Part shown: positions 45,019 to 52,869 of the stretch, one piece after another
Position numbering within the stretch: position 1 is the first letter of the stretch
Layout of the letters: every line of letters starts with the position of its first letter
Position numbers and translations under genes: made by a program
From: CAZPDM01 sp964585305
GTDB taxonomy: Bacteria; Planctomycetota; Uabimicrobiia; Uabimicrobiales; JABWCH01
Direction: 5' to 3'
NCBI GenBank assembly: GCA_964585305.1
Contig: CAZPDM010000005.1
Coordinates: forward strand, 1-64,000
Length of the DNA: 64,000 nucleotides
Notes under the pieces: generated by a model
What the model was told of the DNA's origin: nothing
The model's input: only the letters and a program-made list of their open reading frames with translations
Databases searched by the model: none

Positions 45019-47145
45019 ATGCATGTATCTAATTGGCTACTATGTTTTTGTATTATACTATTTCACTATATATTATATGCCCAGGACAATACTTCCCCAC
45101 AAACTAGCTTATCAAATCAGGCAATAAACAAGCAAAATAAAATTATTTTTCAAGGCAATCACCATCATACCTCACAACAATTAGAAAAAGTTATTGCCGA
45201 ACCTTGGAAAAAATATCTTGAACAAACACAACTTGCTTATATAGATGATGCAGCTTATTCTATCTTACGATATTATCGGCAAAACGGATTTTCTTTTGCG
45301 GAAGTAGATTATGAAATCAATTCTGATTCAATTCTATTTAACATCCATGAAGGAAAAGCTATTTATGTTAACAAGATTGAATTTATAGGAAAACTTCCTC
45401 AAGAAAATCAAGAAATCAATCTTTCTTTTTCTGATGAACAACTTCGCAAATTTTTAACAAAGCCAGCTTTTTTAGATAAGCACTTGTTTAATCGCCAACA
45501 AATAGAAAGCGATATTTCAGCTCTACGCGATTTTTATTTAAGCAAAGGATATTTAGAATATTCTCACAAAATTGAATATATTTGGGATGTTCCACCTCCT
45601 GAAAGTCAATCTGTTATTATAAATGTTTATATTCAAGAAGGTCCACAATGTTATATTGCAGAAATAAAATTTGTAGGAAATGAGAATATTTCTGAAGAAA
45701 TTTTAAAAAAAGAGCTGGGATTTGATAAACCCATTATTTATACGCCCGGAATGCCTAATCAAATTGCAAACCAAATAAAAGACTATTATCACCAACAAGG
45801 ATATGCTCAAGTTGTTATACAAACAGAAATAGAACAAAGTACTTCATTACCAAAATCTCGTCAACAAAATCATTGCATTATTTTCTCTATACAAGAAGGA
45901 AGTATTTATAAAATAAGGCAAATAAGTATCCAAGGACAATTACGCGCAGAACCAGATATCATCCGACGACAATTAGATTTTTATGAAGGAGATGTTTATA
46001 CTATTTCCAACATCCGCAGTAGTTTGCAAAATCTACATGAAACAGGGTTATTTACTTGGGCAGAAGTAAAAGAAACAATTCTTCCTCCGGAAGAAATGGA
46101 TTTGGCCGTTGTCGTTGAAGAACGCAACGCCCGACTTTTAACACTTCATGTAGGATATGCCACAAGCTATGGACCAACTGCAGGTGCAGAATTTGAACAT
46201 ATTAACGCTTTTGGAAGAGGCTGGAAATTTTCTTCGGCTATTGAAACCACTCTTTTTGCAGGAGAATTAGATAAATCTAGCATTACTATTCAATTAACAG
46301 AGCCTTATTTCTTAGGAAGTCGAACTTGGTCTTTTTCAGTAAAAGCATTCGTTCTATATGAAGTTACTCCAAGTTATACATCATTTGATCAGGGATTAAG
46401 CTTTATTTTTGAAAAAAAATTTAGTAAAGTATTAACTGGACAATTTAGCTATAATTTATTATGGAGTAGGATATTAGATGTTCAAGAAGAAATTTCAGAT
46501 ACAAAAGTAGGAACAACTTTTTTTGCAACTACTGCTGAAAAAATAACTCTCAATCTCAGGGATAATAATAGCTATCCGACTTCTGGAAGTTATCATTTTA
46601 TTGAAATGGAACAAAGTTTAACAGCTTTAGCCGCAGAAATAGATTATTTTAAAATTTATGGACATAGTGCCTGGTATTTTCGAATTACTGGGCAATGTGT
46701 ATTTAGTATAGCAGCACGGGGAGGCGTCATTGTTCCCTTTGGAAACAGCAATAGCATTCCCATTCAACGTCGCTATTTTAGCGGTGGAATCCAAACAATA
46801 CGTAGTTTTAAAGAACGCCAATTACCCCCTTGGGATTATAAAAATAATCCTTTAGGAGGAGAAGGAATTTTTTTATTTTCTTCTGAATTGCGCATTCCAA
46901 TTTATGGAAATTTAGGAATATCTCTGTTTGGAGATATGGGGCAATTGATCTCAGAAATTCGTAGTATTAAAGACTACAGGATCAATCATCTTAAATATGC
47001 AATAGGTTTGGGAATTTGGTATAATACTCCAGTTGGCCCTATTCGAGGGGATATTGGGTTTAATCCAGATCGCGAAATCAATCCTTATTCCGGAACAAAA
47101 GAAGATTTATTTGCTTGGTTTATTTCAATAGGATTTAGCTTTTAA
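45019..47145 (+). CDS. Omp85-family (BamA/TamA-like) outer membrane protein
   Basis: 708 residues with an N-terminal hydrophobic signal (about 5-21). Three or four POTRA-like domains fill residues 35-365: KIIFQGNHHHTSQQL, KIEFIGKLPQEN, EIKFVGNENISEEILKKELG and QISIQGQLRAEPDIIRRQL. A 16-strand surface-antigen barrel follows from about 370, with RRYFSGGIQTIRSFKER (the loop L6 region; the family has an R-G-F/Y motif there) and a terminal Phe (SIGFSF). BamA is usually near 800 residues with five POTRAs; three or four POTRAs suggest a TamA-like or other assembly factor rather than the main BamA. There is no ribosome site; a hairpin abuts the start. It is probably co-transcribed with the peptidase gene upstream. 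Confidence 0.85.
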   Translation: MHVSNWLLCFCIILFHYILYAQDNTSPQTSLSNQAINKQNKIIFQGNHHHTSQQLEKVIAEPWKKYLEQTQLAYIDDAAYSILRYYRQNGFSFAEVDYEINSDSILFNIHEGKAIYVNKIEFIGKLPQENQEINLSFSDEQLRKFLTKPAFLDKHLFNRQQIESDISALRDFYLSKGYLEYSHKIEYIWDVPPPESQSVIINVYIQEGPQCYIAEIKFVGNENISEEILKKELGFDKPIIYTPGMPNQIANQIKDYYHQQGYAQVVIQTEIEQSTSLPKSRQQNHCIIFSIQEGSIYKIRQISIQGQLRAEPDIIRRQLDFYEGDVYTISNIRSSLQNLHETGLFTWAEVKETILPPEEMDLAVVVEERNARLLTLHVGYATSYGPTAGAEFEHINAFGRGWKFSSAIETTLFAGELDKSSITIQLTEPYFLGSRTWSFSVKAFVLYEVTPSYTSFDQGLSFIFEKKFSKVLTGQFSYNLLWSRILDVQEEISDTKVGTTFFATTAEKITLNLRDNNSYPTSGSYHFIEMEQSLTALAAEIDYFKIYGHSAWYFRITGQCVFSIAARGGVIVPFGNSNSIPIQRRYFSGGIQTIRSFKERQLPPWDYKNNPLGGEGIFLFSSELRIPIYGNLGISLFGDMGQLISEIRSIKDYRINHLKYAIGLGIWYNTPVGPIRGDIGFNPDREINPYSGTKEDLFAWFISIGFSF

Positions 47146-47222
47146 TCTTCATTCAATAGACTACAATTATTTGGTAATACATAAGTTATCAATATATAAA
47201 ACAAAACTTCTCTTTTTTTTAC

Positions 47223-47250
47223 TTGCCAAAATAAATAAATTATTTATAAT
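47223..47250 (+). promoter_or_regulatory. Sigma70-type promoter for the MshEN/HU-fusion genes
   Basis: TTGCCA, 16 bases, then a consensus TATAAT. It lies 163 bases before the ATG at 47414. The leader in between contains GTTCTTT (47262) and a complementary AAAGAAC (47311), which could form a stem. Confidence 0.5.
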
Positions 47251-47413
47251 TAACAAAATACGTTCTTTGTGCTAAAAAAAATATTAAGAAAATAAGCTAC
47301 TCGTGCTAAAGAACACAACTGTCGCGGTTTGGAACTGCTTTTAAATAATTAAATCTCTAAATCGCAAAAACTATTTTCGTTTCCTAAAATTCCATCTATT
47401 CTAGGAAAATTTT

Positions 47414-48025
47414 ATGGATAAACAAAAATTAGGCCAAGAATTATTAAAAACTAAAAAATTGACCAAAGAACAATGGCAGATGGTTCTTACTTTGCATGAC
47501 AAAATTGGTGGTGATTTTGCACCTCTTTTAGTAAAGCTGGGATATGTTTCAGATATTGATATTACTGAAATCATAGGCAGATTAGAAGGGGTGGAAACAA
47601 TAGATATTAGCACTATTGTTATACCTAAAAAATTGATGAACCAAATCCCACGTGATGTTATTGAAAAACACGGTGTTATTCCTATTTCTAGACGTGAAAA
47701 TCAAATTACACTAGCAATGTCAAATATTAACGAATATGACGCGATCGAAGAAATTCAATTTTTAACAGGTTGCAAAGTAGAACCCGTATTAGCATCACGT
47801 GAAGGAATACGGAAAGCTATTTTTCAATTTTTCTCTGAAGAGCAAAAGGAAGAAGAACCTACAACTCCATCTAAAGATGCGACATCTTTAGAAAAACTCA
47901 TAGAACAAGATAATCTTGCATTTCAAAAAGCATTAGTTCAACTACTTATTCAAAAAAATATTTTTTCTCAAGACGAGCTGCTTGCAAAATTAGGAAAATC
48001 AACTACTAAAGAGGAAAAAAAATAA
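47414..48025 (+). CDS. Stand-alone GspE/MshE N-terminal domain protein
   Basis: 203 residues. The first 150 match the N-terminal domain of type II secretion / type IV pilus ATPases (T2SSE_N, MshEN): KLGQELLKTKKLTKEQW, FAPLLVKLGYVSDIDI, then IPKKLMNQIPRDVIEKHGVIP and ITLAMSNINEYDAIEEIQFLTGCKVEPVL in parts. There is no ATPase domain; instead a charged linker and a short C-terminal helix. MshEN domains of this kind can bind cyclic di-GMP in some ATPases, and free-standing copies are known in several phyla. AGGA lies 8 bases before the ATG. It is followed by the HU-receiver-ATPase fusion gene, with a terminator-like hairpin between, so it may or may not be co-transcribed. Confidence 0.82.
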   Translation: MDKQKLGQELLKTKKLTKEQWQMVLTLHDKIGGDFAPLLVKLGYVSDIDITEIIGRLEGVETIDISTIVIPKKLMNQIPRDVIEKHGVIPISRRENQITLAMSNINEYDAIEEIQFLTGCKVEPVLASREGIRKAIFQFFSEEQKEEEPTTPSKDATSLEKLIEQDNLAFQKALVQLLIQKNIFSQDELLAKLGKSTTKEEKK

Positions 48026-48060
48026 GGTCTTTATCAGTTTTAACTGAGCAACTCATCCAT

Positions 48061-48087
48061 CCCCGAAGTGAATAACTTTGGGGTTTT
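48061..48087 (+). terminator. Terminator-like hairpin before HU-fusion gene
   Basis: A 9-bp stem (CCCCGAAGT with ACTTTGGGG, one G-T pair), 5-nt loop, four T. It ends 20 bases before the start of the HU-fusion gene, so it can act as a partial terminator or attenuator. Confidence 0.5.
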
Positions 48088-48107
48088 ATCAATGCGAGGT
48101 GCTTTTT

Positions 48108-49460
48108 ATGGAAATTATTGTTAAAAAGGACATCTTTGATGAACTCCAAGCTAAGGGAGTTTGTCGTTCTAAAGAAGAATCTGAAAAATTTTTAAATATA
48201 GTAATTACAGAAATCGCAAAAAATATTGAAACAAACAAAATCAAATTAGCAGGATTTGGTACATTCTTTTGCACACAGAAAAAAGATGCTGAATTACTAG
48301 ACAATTCTATTATCTTTGATAAAATAACACAAAATTTAGCAGATATGAATCGTGAGCGAAGTACTCAGGCCTGGGAAGTTCTTATAAATTATATAAAAAA
48401 TATGATAGTTAAGGGATATGAAGTTCAAATTATGGACTTTACCTCTTTCAGGATTGAAGAACGAAAAGCTCGGCTTGGAAGATCTCCCAAAACAGGCCAT
48501 CGAGTTATTACTTCTAACAAAAAATTATTAAAATTTGATCCTGATAAAAAATTTTTAGAACTATGCAAAATACCAATTGAATTCGAACCTGAAGCAGAGG
48601 TACAAAAGCAGATAGAAAAATCTCGTTCCGGAAATATTGTTTTACTTGTACCAACTCGAGACTTTTTTATTAAAACTGTAGAATATCATTTTGAAAAAGC
48701 TGGCTGGAAAATCAATACTTGCCACAATGTTGAAGATGCTCAAAAGTTTTTACGTACTGCAAAACCACAATTGCTTATTATCGATGTTCTAGTCGATAAA
48801 CATCAAGAGATATGTGAGTTTATAAAATGCAATCGTGAAACAAACTTAATTCCTTTGGTTTTATTATATCCCAAAGATATGGATATTAAAAAAACAGACA
48901 ATTTTCGTGTATGTGGGGATGAACATATTATCCAACCTTTTGAAATCAAACAGTTAGTACATATTATTGAAAGTTTACTGTGGCGAATTTCAGAAGAAAG
49001 TACTATTTTAAAACACGAAGTTGTTTTTCAATTTCCTACAACAGATGAAAACATTGAACGAGCTAGTGAATTATGTGGAAAATTATTTGCCCTGTCCGGC
49101 CTTTCAGAAGAAGAACAAATTACCTTTAATGCAGCATTTCGTGAAGCCTTAGCTAATGCTGCCCAACATGGAAACAAACATCGTCGTGATAGAATGTTGG
49201 AAGTACTCTATTTATTAGACAGAGAAAAAATAACTGCATCTATAGCTGATAGCGGAACTGGTTTTGATTGGCAAAATTATATCAAAACTAACCAAGCTAA
49301 TGACGCTGTAGGTCGAGCTAGACAAAGTCAAAAAGAAGGTCGTATGGGTGGTTTGGGAATTATGTTAATGAGTCGTTGTGTAGATAAAATCGAATATAAC
49401 GAAATTGGAAATATCGTTACTCTTAGCAAAATAGTCAAACCTGCTGTAAAAGCTCAATAA
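48108..49460 (+). CDS. HU-HU-pseudoreceiver-HATPase fusion
   Basis: 450 residues from MEIIVKKDIFDEL, chosen because GAGGTG lies 6 bases upstream. Domains in order: an HU/IHF-like domain (about 1-65, KLAGFGTFF); a second HU-like domain (about 75-160) with the DNA-binding-arm pattern LGRSPKTGHRVITSNKK and KFDPDKKF; a receiver-like domain (about 175-290, IVLLVPTRD, LLIIDVLVDK); and an RsbW/SpoIIAB-type histidine-kinase-like ATPase (about 300-440). The receiver keeps the phospho-acceptor-position Asp but lacks the acidic pair, the Thr/Ser and the Lys (QPFE for KPFD), so it is probably not phosphorylated normally. The ATPase boxes are intact: FREALANAAQHGN, ADSGTGFD and MGGLGIMLM. I know of no described protein with this arrangement. 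It suggests a DNA-bound anti-sigma-like switch. Confidence 0.85.
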   Translation: MEIIVKKDIFDELQAKGVCRSKEESEKFLNIVITEIAKNIETNKIKLAGFGTFFCTQKKDAELLDNSIIFDKITQNLADMNRERSTQAWEVLINYIKNMIVKGYEVQIMDFTSFRIEERKARLGRSPKTGHRVITSNKKLLKFDPDKKFLELCKIPIEFEPEAEVQKQIEKSRSGNIVLLVPTRDFFIKTVEYHFEKAGWKINTCHNVEDAQKFLRTAKPQLLIIDVLVDKHQEICEFIKCNRETNLIPLVLLYPKDMDIKKTDNFRVCGDEHIIQPFEIKQLVHIIESLLWRISEESTILKHEVVFQFPTTDENIERASELCGKLFALSGLSEEEQITFNAAFREALANAAQHGNKHRRDRMLEVLYLLDREKITASIADSGTGFDWQNYIKTNQANDAVGRARQSQKEGRMGGLGIMLMSRCVDKIEYNEIGNIVTLSKIVKPAVKAQ

Positions 49461-49493
49461 TTTCAATAAGAAAGTGACCAAGAAAGGTGAGTT

Positions 49494-49895
49494 ATGGCTC
49501 TTGATTATCAAAAGTATGTTGATGGATTAAGCAGTTCTGATCCACAAACTTTGCTTGATAGCGCACTTTGGTTTGTTAATACTTCTGACCGCCAATATTA
49601 TGTTCGCGCTTCAGAAATACTTTGTAAAGCTGCTTCCTGTGATCCTGAATGTATAAAATACATAGCGCAAAAAACAGAACAAGATCCTATATTTCTCACT
49701 CAACTCTGTGTTCAAGTACTACAAGAAAGCAAAGATGAAGAAGTAAAACAAACTACTATTGCTTTAATAGAATGGATAATTGATACACTAAAGAATATAA
49801 AAAATGAAAGCACTGAAATTATTGCCCAAGTATATAGTAGCCTTCAAGAAACAGGAAATCCTAGCATTTTAGCTAAATCAAAAGAGTTGTTATAA
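49494..49895 (+). CDS. Small helical protein, HEAT/TPR-like
   Basis: 133 residues, all-helical by pattern, no signal peptide or membrane helix. Its helices (LLDSALWFVN, VRASEILCKAAS, TQLCVQVLQES, TTIALIEWIIDTL) look like short HEAT- or TPR-type repeats. I do not recognise the family. A strong AAAGGTGAG lies 5 bases before the ATG. It starts 33 bases after the HU-pseudoreceiver-ATPase gene in the same direction and is surely co-transcribed with it, so it may be its partner. Confidence 0.7.
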   Translation: MALDYQKYVDGLSSSDPQTLLDSALWFVNTSDRQYYVRASEILCKAASCDPECIKYIAQKTEQDPIFLTQLCVQVLQESKDEEVKQTTIALIEWIIDTLKNIKNESTEIIAQVYSSLQETGNPSILAKSKELL

Positions 49896-49908
49896 TTTTT
49901 GCTTCCAC

Positions 49909-49940
49909 TAGGCGATAACTTATTTAATGCTTATCGCCTA
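49909..49940 (+). terminator. Hairpin after small helical protein gene
   Basis: Perfect 10-bp stem (TAGGCGATAA with TTATCGCCTA), 12-nt loop, followed by an AT-rich stretch but no T run. It ends 29 bases before the next ATG, again a hairpin between co-directional genes. Confidence 0.5.
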
Positions 49941-49969
49941 ATCTAAAATATTTCACAAAGGAGTTGTTC

Positions 49970-51268
49970 ATGGGAAAAAAACTTTGTTTATGTTTAATTT
50001 TAGTTTTTGCGATTGTATTAGTCCAGGCTCAACAATATGAATTTGTCTTTCAAAAAATTATAGTTGCCACCAAAAAATCCAATGGCAAGCCTTGGGATGC
50101 TATGAATGGAAAGCCAGATATTAAAATTAAGATATTTGAAAACAATAGCAGCAAAGTTATCTTTGAAAGCAAAAAATGGGAAAATTGTATTGAGAAGAAA
50201 GAGACTATTGCAACTAAAATCATAGTCGATAAATTTAGCCAACTAAAAATTGAAGTAGTAGATGTTGATGTTAGCAGTGACGATCCAATTGGTAAATATG
50301 TTATATCTTTCAATAAAGAAGGCGATTTACAGGATTCTGTAGTTAAAACATTGCAATTCGGGCAAGTAACATATTTTGAATACATGCTGAAAATGAAAGA
50401 AGAAGATAAAATCAAAAAAATACAAGAAGAATCTGAACAGCATGAAAAAGAAATACAACAACATGAAGAACAAGTAAAACAACATGAAGAAGAATTAAAA
50501 TATACCGAAACAAAACTTGCAATCCAACAAGCAGAACTTCAGGAAAAAGAAATAGAGCTTAATCAAAAAGCTGCTGAATTAGAAGCTATGGCAGAAAAAT
50601 ATGCAGAACAACAAATTTATTTTTCTCAAAAAGAACAAGAATTAAAAGAGCTTTCTGAAAAACTTTTAGAACGCGAACAACAACTCATTGTTAGAGAAGA
50701 ATCTTTAGAATTAAAAGAAAAAGAATTCCAAGAAAAATTCGATGCCTTACAAACCGAACAAAATAAAAATATTACCCCACCTGAAAATAATAACGAAAAT
50801 ACTCCCACCGAAAAGACATCTGAGGACAATACTGTAGAAGAAACCACCACCGAAAATACACCGGAGGAAAATACTACTGTAGAAGAAACCACCACCGAAA
50901 ATACACCGGAGGAAAATACTACTGTAGAAGAAGATCCTTTTGAAAATAATGTTGAAGAAAATCCTACTGAAAATACAACCGAAGAAAATACTGTAGAAGA
51001 TTCTTTTGAAAATACCAATCCAACTGAAGAAACCAATGATTGGAATGATGAATATTCACCAGCCAATCCTTCTGATGAGAAGGAAGGCTGGGAAGATAAT
51101 AACGAATCTTCTACTCATCAAGGCGAACTTAAAACTATGGTAAAACAAGCCATAGAAAAAGAAGTTGCCAATTTTCGTAGAGAATTATATTCTGAATTAG
51201 AAAGAGATCCAGATATTAGAAATTTCTTATCTAAATATCGAGAACTTATTGGTTGTGAAAACGAATAA
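49970..51268 (+). CDS. Exported C2-like, coiled-coil, acidic-repeat protein
   Basis: 432 residues from MGKKLCLCLILVF, with AAGGAG 7 bases upstream; a TTG two codons earlier is not needed. The signal peptide is cleaved near VQAQ. Residues about 20-140 resemble a C2-type beta-sandwich (KPWDAMNGKPDIKIKIFE, QLKIEVVDVDVSSDDPIGKY), which in other proteins binds calcium and membranes. A long coiled coil rich in Glu, Gln and Lys follows (about 145-265). Then comes a Thr/Glu/Asn-rich acidic segment (about 270-365) built from TVEETTTENTPEENT-type repeats, and a helical C-terminus. It is likely a periplasmic or surface structural protein; the acidic repeat may bind cations. It is convergent with a tiny zinc-ribbon gene, 1 base apart. 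Confidence 0.78.
   Translation: MGKKLCLCLILVFAIVLVQAQQYEFVFQKIIVATKKSNGKPWDAMNGKPDIKIKIFENNSSKVIFESKKWENCIEKKETIATKIIVDKFSQLKIEVVDVDVSSDDPIGKYVISFNKEGDLQDSVVKTLQFGQVTYFEYMLKMKEEDKIKKIQEESEQHEKEIQQHEEQVKQHEEELKYTETKLAIQQAELQEKEIELNQKAAELEAMAEKYAEQQIYFSQKEQELKELSEKLLEREQQLIVREESLELKEKEFQEKFDALQTEQNKNITPPENNNENTPTEKTSEDNTVEETTTENTPEENTTVEETTTENTPEENTTVEEDPFENNVEENPTENTTEENTVEDSFENTNPTEETNDWNDEYSPANPSDEKEGWEDNNESSTHQGELKTMVKQAIEKEVANFRRELYSELERDPDIRNFLSKYRELIGCENE
50831..50920 (+). repeat. Two perfect 45-bp tandem repeats
   Basis: Two identical, in-frame 45-base copies (50831-50875 and 50876-50920) encode TVEETTTENTPEENT twice, and 11 bases of a third copy follow. The identity at silent positions points to recent duplication by slippage or recombination. 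Confidence 0.9.
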
Positions 51269-51269
51269 T

Positions 51270-51437
51270 CTATGGAATTGTTTGATCTTCTGCTGGCATG
51301 GCTAAGACAACTTGTTCGCTTGGTTGGGGAACAATAATTAAAACTTTGCAATTTGGGCAACGAACTTTTTGTCCTGACATCTTATCTGGCAAAGAATATG
51401 TCCTTCCACCACAAGAACACATAAAATGTACTGTCAT
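51270..51437 (-). CDS. Tiny zinc-ribbon protein (55 aa)
   Basis: 55 residues from MTVHFMCSCGG, chosen because GGGAG lies 9 bases upstream; an ATG five codons earlier has no site. CSC and CPNC form a zinc ribbon with the pattern CxCG..YS.P.K..GQKVRCPNC..LIIVP. This is closely parallel to the 48-residue protein at 2521-2667, so the two are paralogues. Its stop codon lies 1 base from that of the convergent C2-like gene. The nearest plus-strand terminator lies beyond it, so it may be covered by antisense transcription. Function unknown. Confidence 0.72.
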   Translation of the reverse strand: MTVHFMCSCGGRTYSLPDKMSGQKVRCPNCKVLIIVPQPSEQVVLAMPAEDQTIP

Positions 51438-51490
51438 ATTCAAATCTCCCATATATTTTTGATTATAAAATCAAACAAATAACACTTCTT

Positions 51491-51523
51491 AAGCTGGTTA
51501 AAAAAAACCAGCTTATTTTTTTA
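51491..51523 (+). terminator. Intrinsic terminator, plus strand
   Basis: A 9-bp stem (AAGCTGGTT with AACCAGCTT), 6-nt A-rich loop, then A and seven T. On the plus strand it lies 220 bases after the C2-like gene and beyond the oppositely oriented zinc-ribbon gene. The rest of the gap up to 51756 holds the rplC promoter and leader and no other gene. Confidence 0.7.
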
Positions 51524-51593
51524 GTACAGCCAAATAGAATTTTTTCTATATAGTTAATTTTAACAAATTTTTATATAAAATGGAATTTTTTAC

Positions 51594-51621
51594 TTGCTTT
51601 TTTTTGAATTATTAGTAAAAT
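51594..51621 (+). promoter_or_regulatory. Sigma70-type promoter of rplC
   Basis: TTGCTT, 16 bases, TAAAAT, about 135 bases before the rplC ATG. The leader holds small A/T-rich hairpins, among them CTGA...TCAG near 51700, but no recognised riboswitch. Confidence 0.45.
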
Positions 51622-51756
51622 AATTTTTAGCGAAATTTTTGATGGAAAAATTCACGCATAAAAAATTTAATTTTTGGTCTTAGTTCTTACCTAACTGAAA
51701 AAAAATCAGCGCGGAAGAAATTATGGCCCACTTTAAAAAAAACAAAGGATAACGTC

Positions 51757-52407
51757 ATGATTTCTGGTATATTAGGAAAAAAACTTGGCATGTTACAAGT
51801 TTTCCAAGAAAGCAAATGCTTACCTGTAACAATTATTAGTGTTCCTCCTTGCCTAATTATGCAAGTAAAAACTGAAAAAACTGATGGATATAACGCACTC
51901 CAATTAGGAACAGAAAATAAGGTTATCAGGAAAGATAACACAATTAAAGGTACAACAAAAGCTGAAATTGGTCACGCCAAAAAACATGCCAATACTACAC
52001 CTAAGAAATTTGTCCGCGAAGTCGAATGGGATGGCAAAGATGAAGTTGCCCCCGGCAAAGAAATTACTCTATCAATCTTTGAAAAAGCCAAATTTGTAGA
52101 TATTATTGGAACAAGTAAAGGTAGAGGCTTTTCTGGCGTTATGAAACGACATGGATTCAGCGGCGGTAAAGTAACTCATGGTCAATCTGACCGTACACGC
52201 GCCCCTGGTTCTATCGGTGCTTCTGCAGGTCCTGCCCGCGTTATGAAAGGCAAACGTATGGCTGGTCAATTCGGTAATCATCGAAGCACTGTTCGCAATC
52301 TAAAAATTATCAGTATTGATTTAGTAGATAATACAATCGCTGTTAATGGCCCAGTACCCGGCCCCAATAATGGATATGTCATTATTACCCGCAGCGTCCG
52401 AGGCTAA
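51757..52407 (+). CDS. rplC: 50S ribosomal protein L3
   Basis: A 216-residue L3, complete and ordinary in sequence: ISGILGKKLGM at the start, then GTSKGRGFSGVMKRHGFSGG, VTHGQSDRTRAPGSIGAS and MAGQFGNHRSTVRNLKI. L3 binds 23S rRNA and helps start large-subunit assembly; the W-loop and glutamine-methylated region (RMAGQFG) are present. In most bacteria rplC is the second gene of the S10 operon, followed by rplD and rplW. Here it stands alone between its own promoter and terminator, with unrelated genes on both sides. AAAGGA lies 7 bases before the ATG. A second copy elsewhere cannot be excluded from this window. Confidence 0.97.
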   Translation: MISGILGKKLGMLQVFQESKCLPVTIISVPPCLIMQVKTEKTDGYNALQLGTENKVIRKDNTIKGTTKAEIGHAKKHANTTPKKFVREVEWDGKDEVAPGKEITLSIFEKAKFVDIIGTSKGRGFSGVMKRHGFSGGKVTHGQSDRTRAPGSIGASAGPARVMKGKRMAGQFGNHRSTVRNLKIISIDLVDNTIAVNGPVPGPNNGYVIITRSVRG

Positions 52408-52425
52408 TCAATAATCAGTCAAATC

Positions 52426-52473
52426 AAAAAATGCGAATATTCTTATGGAATTGAGAATATTCGCATTTTTTTT
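52426..52473. terminator. Bidirectional terminator after rplC
   Basis: A 17-bp stem (AAAAATGCGAATATTCT and its complement), 11-nt loop, then eight T. It lies between the convergent rplC and the small gene at 52481. Confidence 0.85.
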
Positions 52474-52480
52474 GTAGCAT

Positions 52481-52747
52481 TTAATATTGAATTACATCCT
52501 CTAATAAACTGATAGAAATAATATCTTTTCGTGTTATTTTTGTTTGCTTTCTATTAGGCTTAACACCATATTTTGCAGATTCAATGATATATACATCTTT
52601 GGGAATTGTTGTAGTACGATGATCGTGAACATCAACATCTTGAAGAGTATAAAATTCTTCATCTTCTGCAATAAAATTGCCCAAAAAAATATACTCTCCT
52701 TTACTATCCATGATTACAGATTTCCCCAAATATTCTTGGAGGCTCAT
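52481..52747 (-). CDS. Small conserved planctomycete-type protein
   Basis: 88 residues from MSLQEYLGKSVIMD, chosen because AAAGGA lies 7 bases upstream; an ATG eight codons earlier has no site. The sequence is mostly beta: KSVIMDSKGEYIFLG, EFYTLQDVDVHDHRT, YIIESAKYGVKPNR and DIISISLLEDVI. From memory it resembles a small conserved family of planctomycete genomes with the words DVDVHD and GVKxNR, with an Sm- or SH3-like strand pattern. Function unknown. It has no signal peptide. Its start region faces the promoter of the giant Hsp70-like gene, from which it diverges. Confidence 0.7.
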   Translation of the reverse strand: MSLQEYLGKSVIMDSKGEYIFLGNFIAEDEEFYTLQDVDVHDHRTTTIPKDVYIIESAKYGVKPNRKQTKITRKDIISISLLEDVIQY

Positions 52748-52775
52748 AAAATTTCCTTTAATTTTAGACATCTTC

Positions 52776-52803
52776 TTGCGAAATTGAAAAAAATAAGTAT
52801 AAT
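52776..52803 (+). promoter_or_regulatory. Sigma70-type promoter of the Hsp70-like gene
   Basis: TTGCGA, 16 bases, then a consensus TATAAT, about 65 bases before the ATG at 52870. Confidence 0.55.
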
Positions 52804-52869
52804 AATTTTTTTTAGTATATATTTTAGCAATCTTGGATTAAAAATCCAAACTTTTTTTGGGATGTAAGT

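Noticed and set aside
49964..49969. TTG start two codons upstream of the C2-like gene
   Set aside because: The ATG at 49970 has an AAGGAG at ideal spacing, and the TTG lies too close to that site.
50626..51066. Long minus-strand Ser/Val-rich open frame opposite the C2-like gene
   Set aside because: It is the antisense shadow of the Glu/Thr repeats, with no ribosome site or recognisable protein features.
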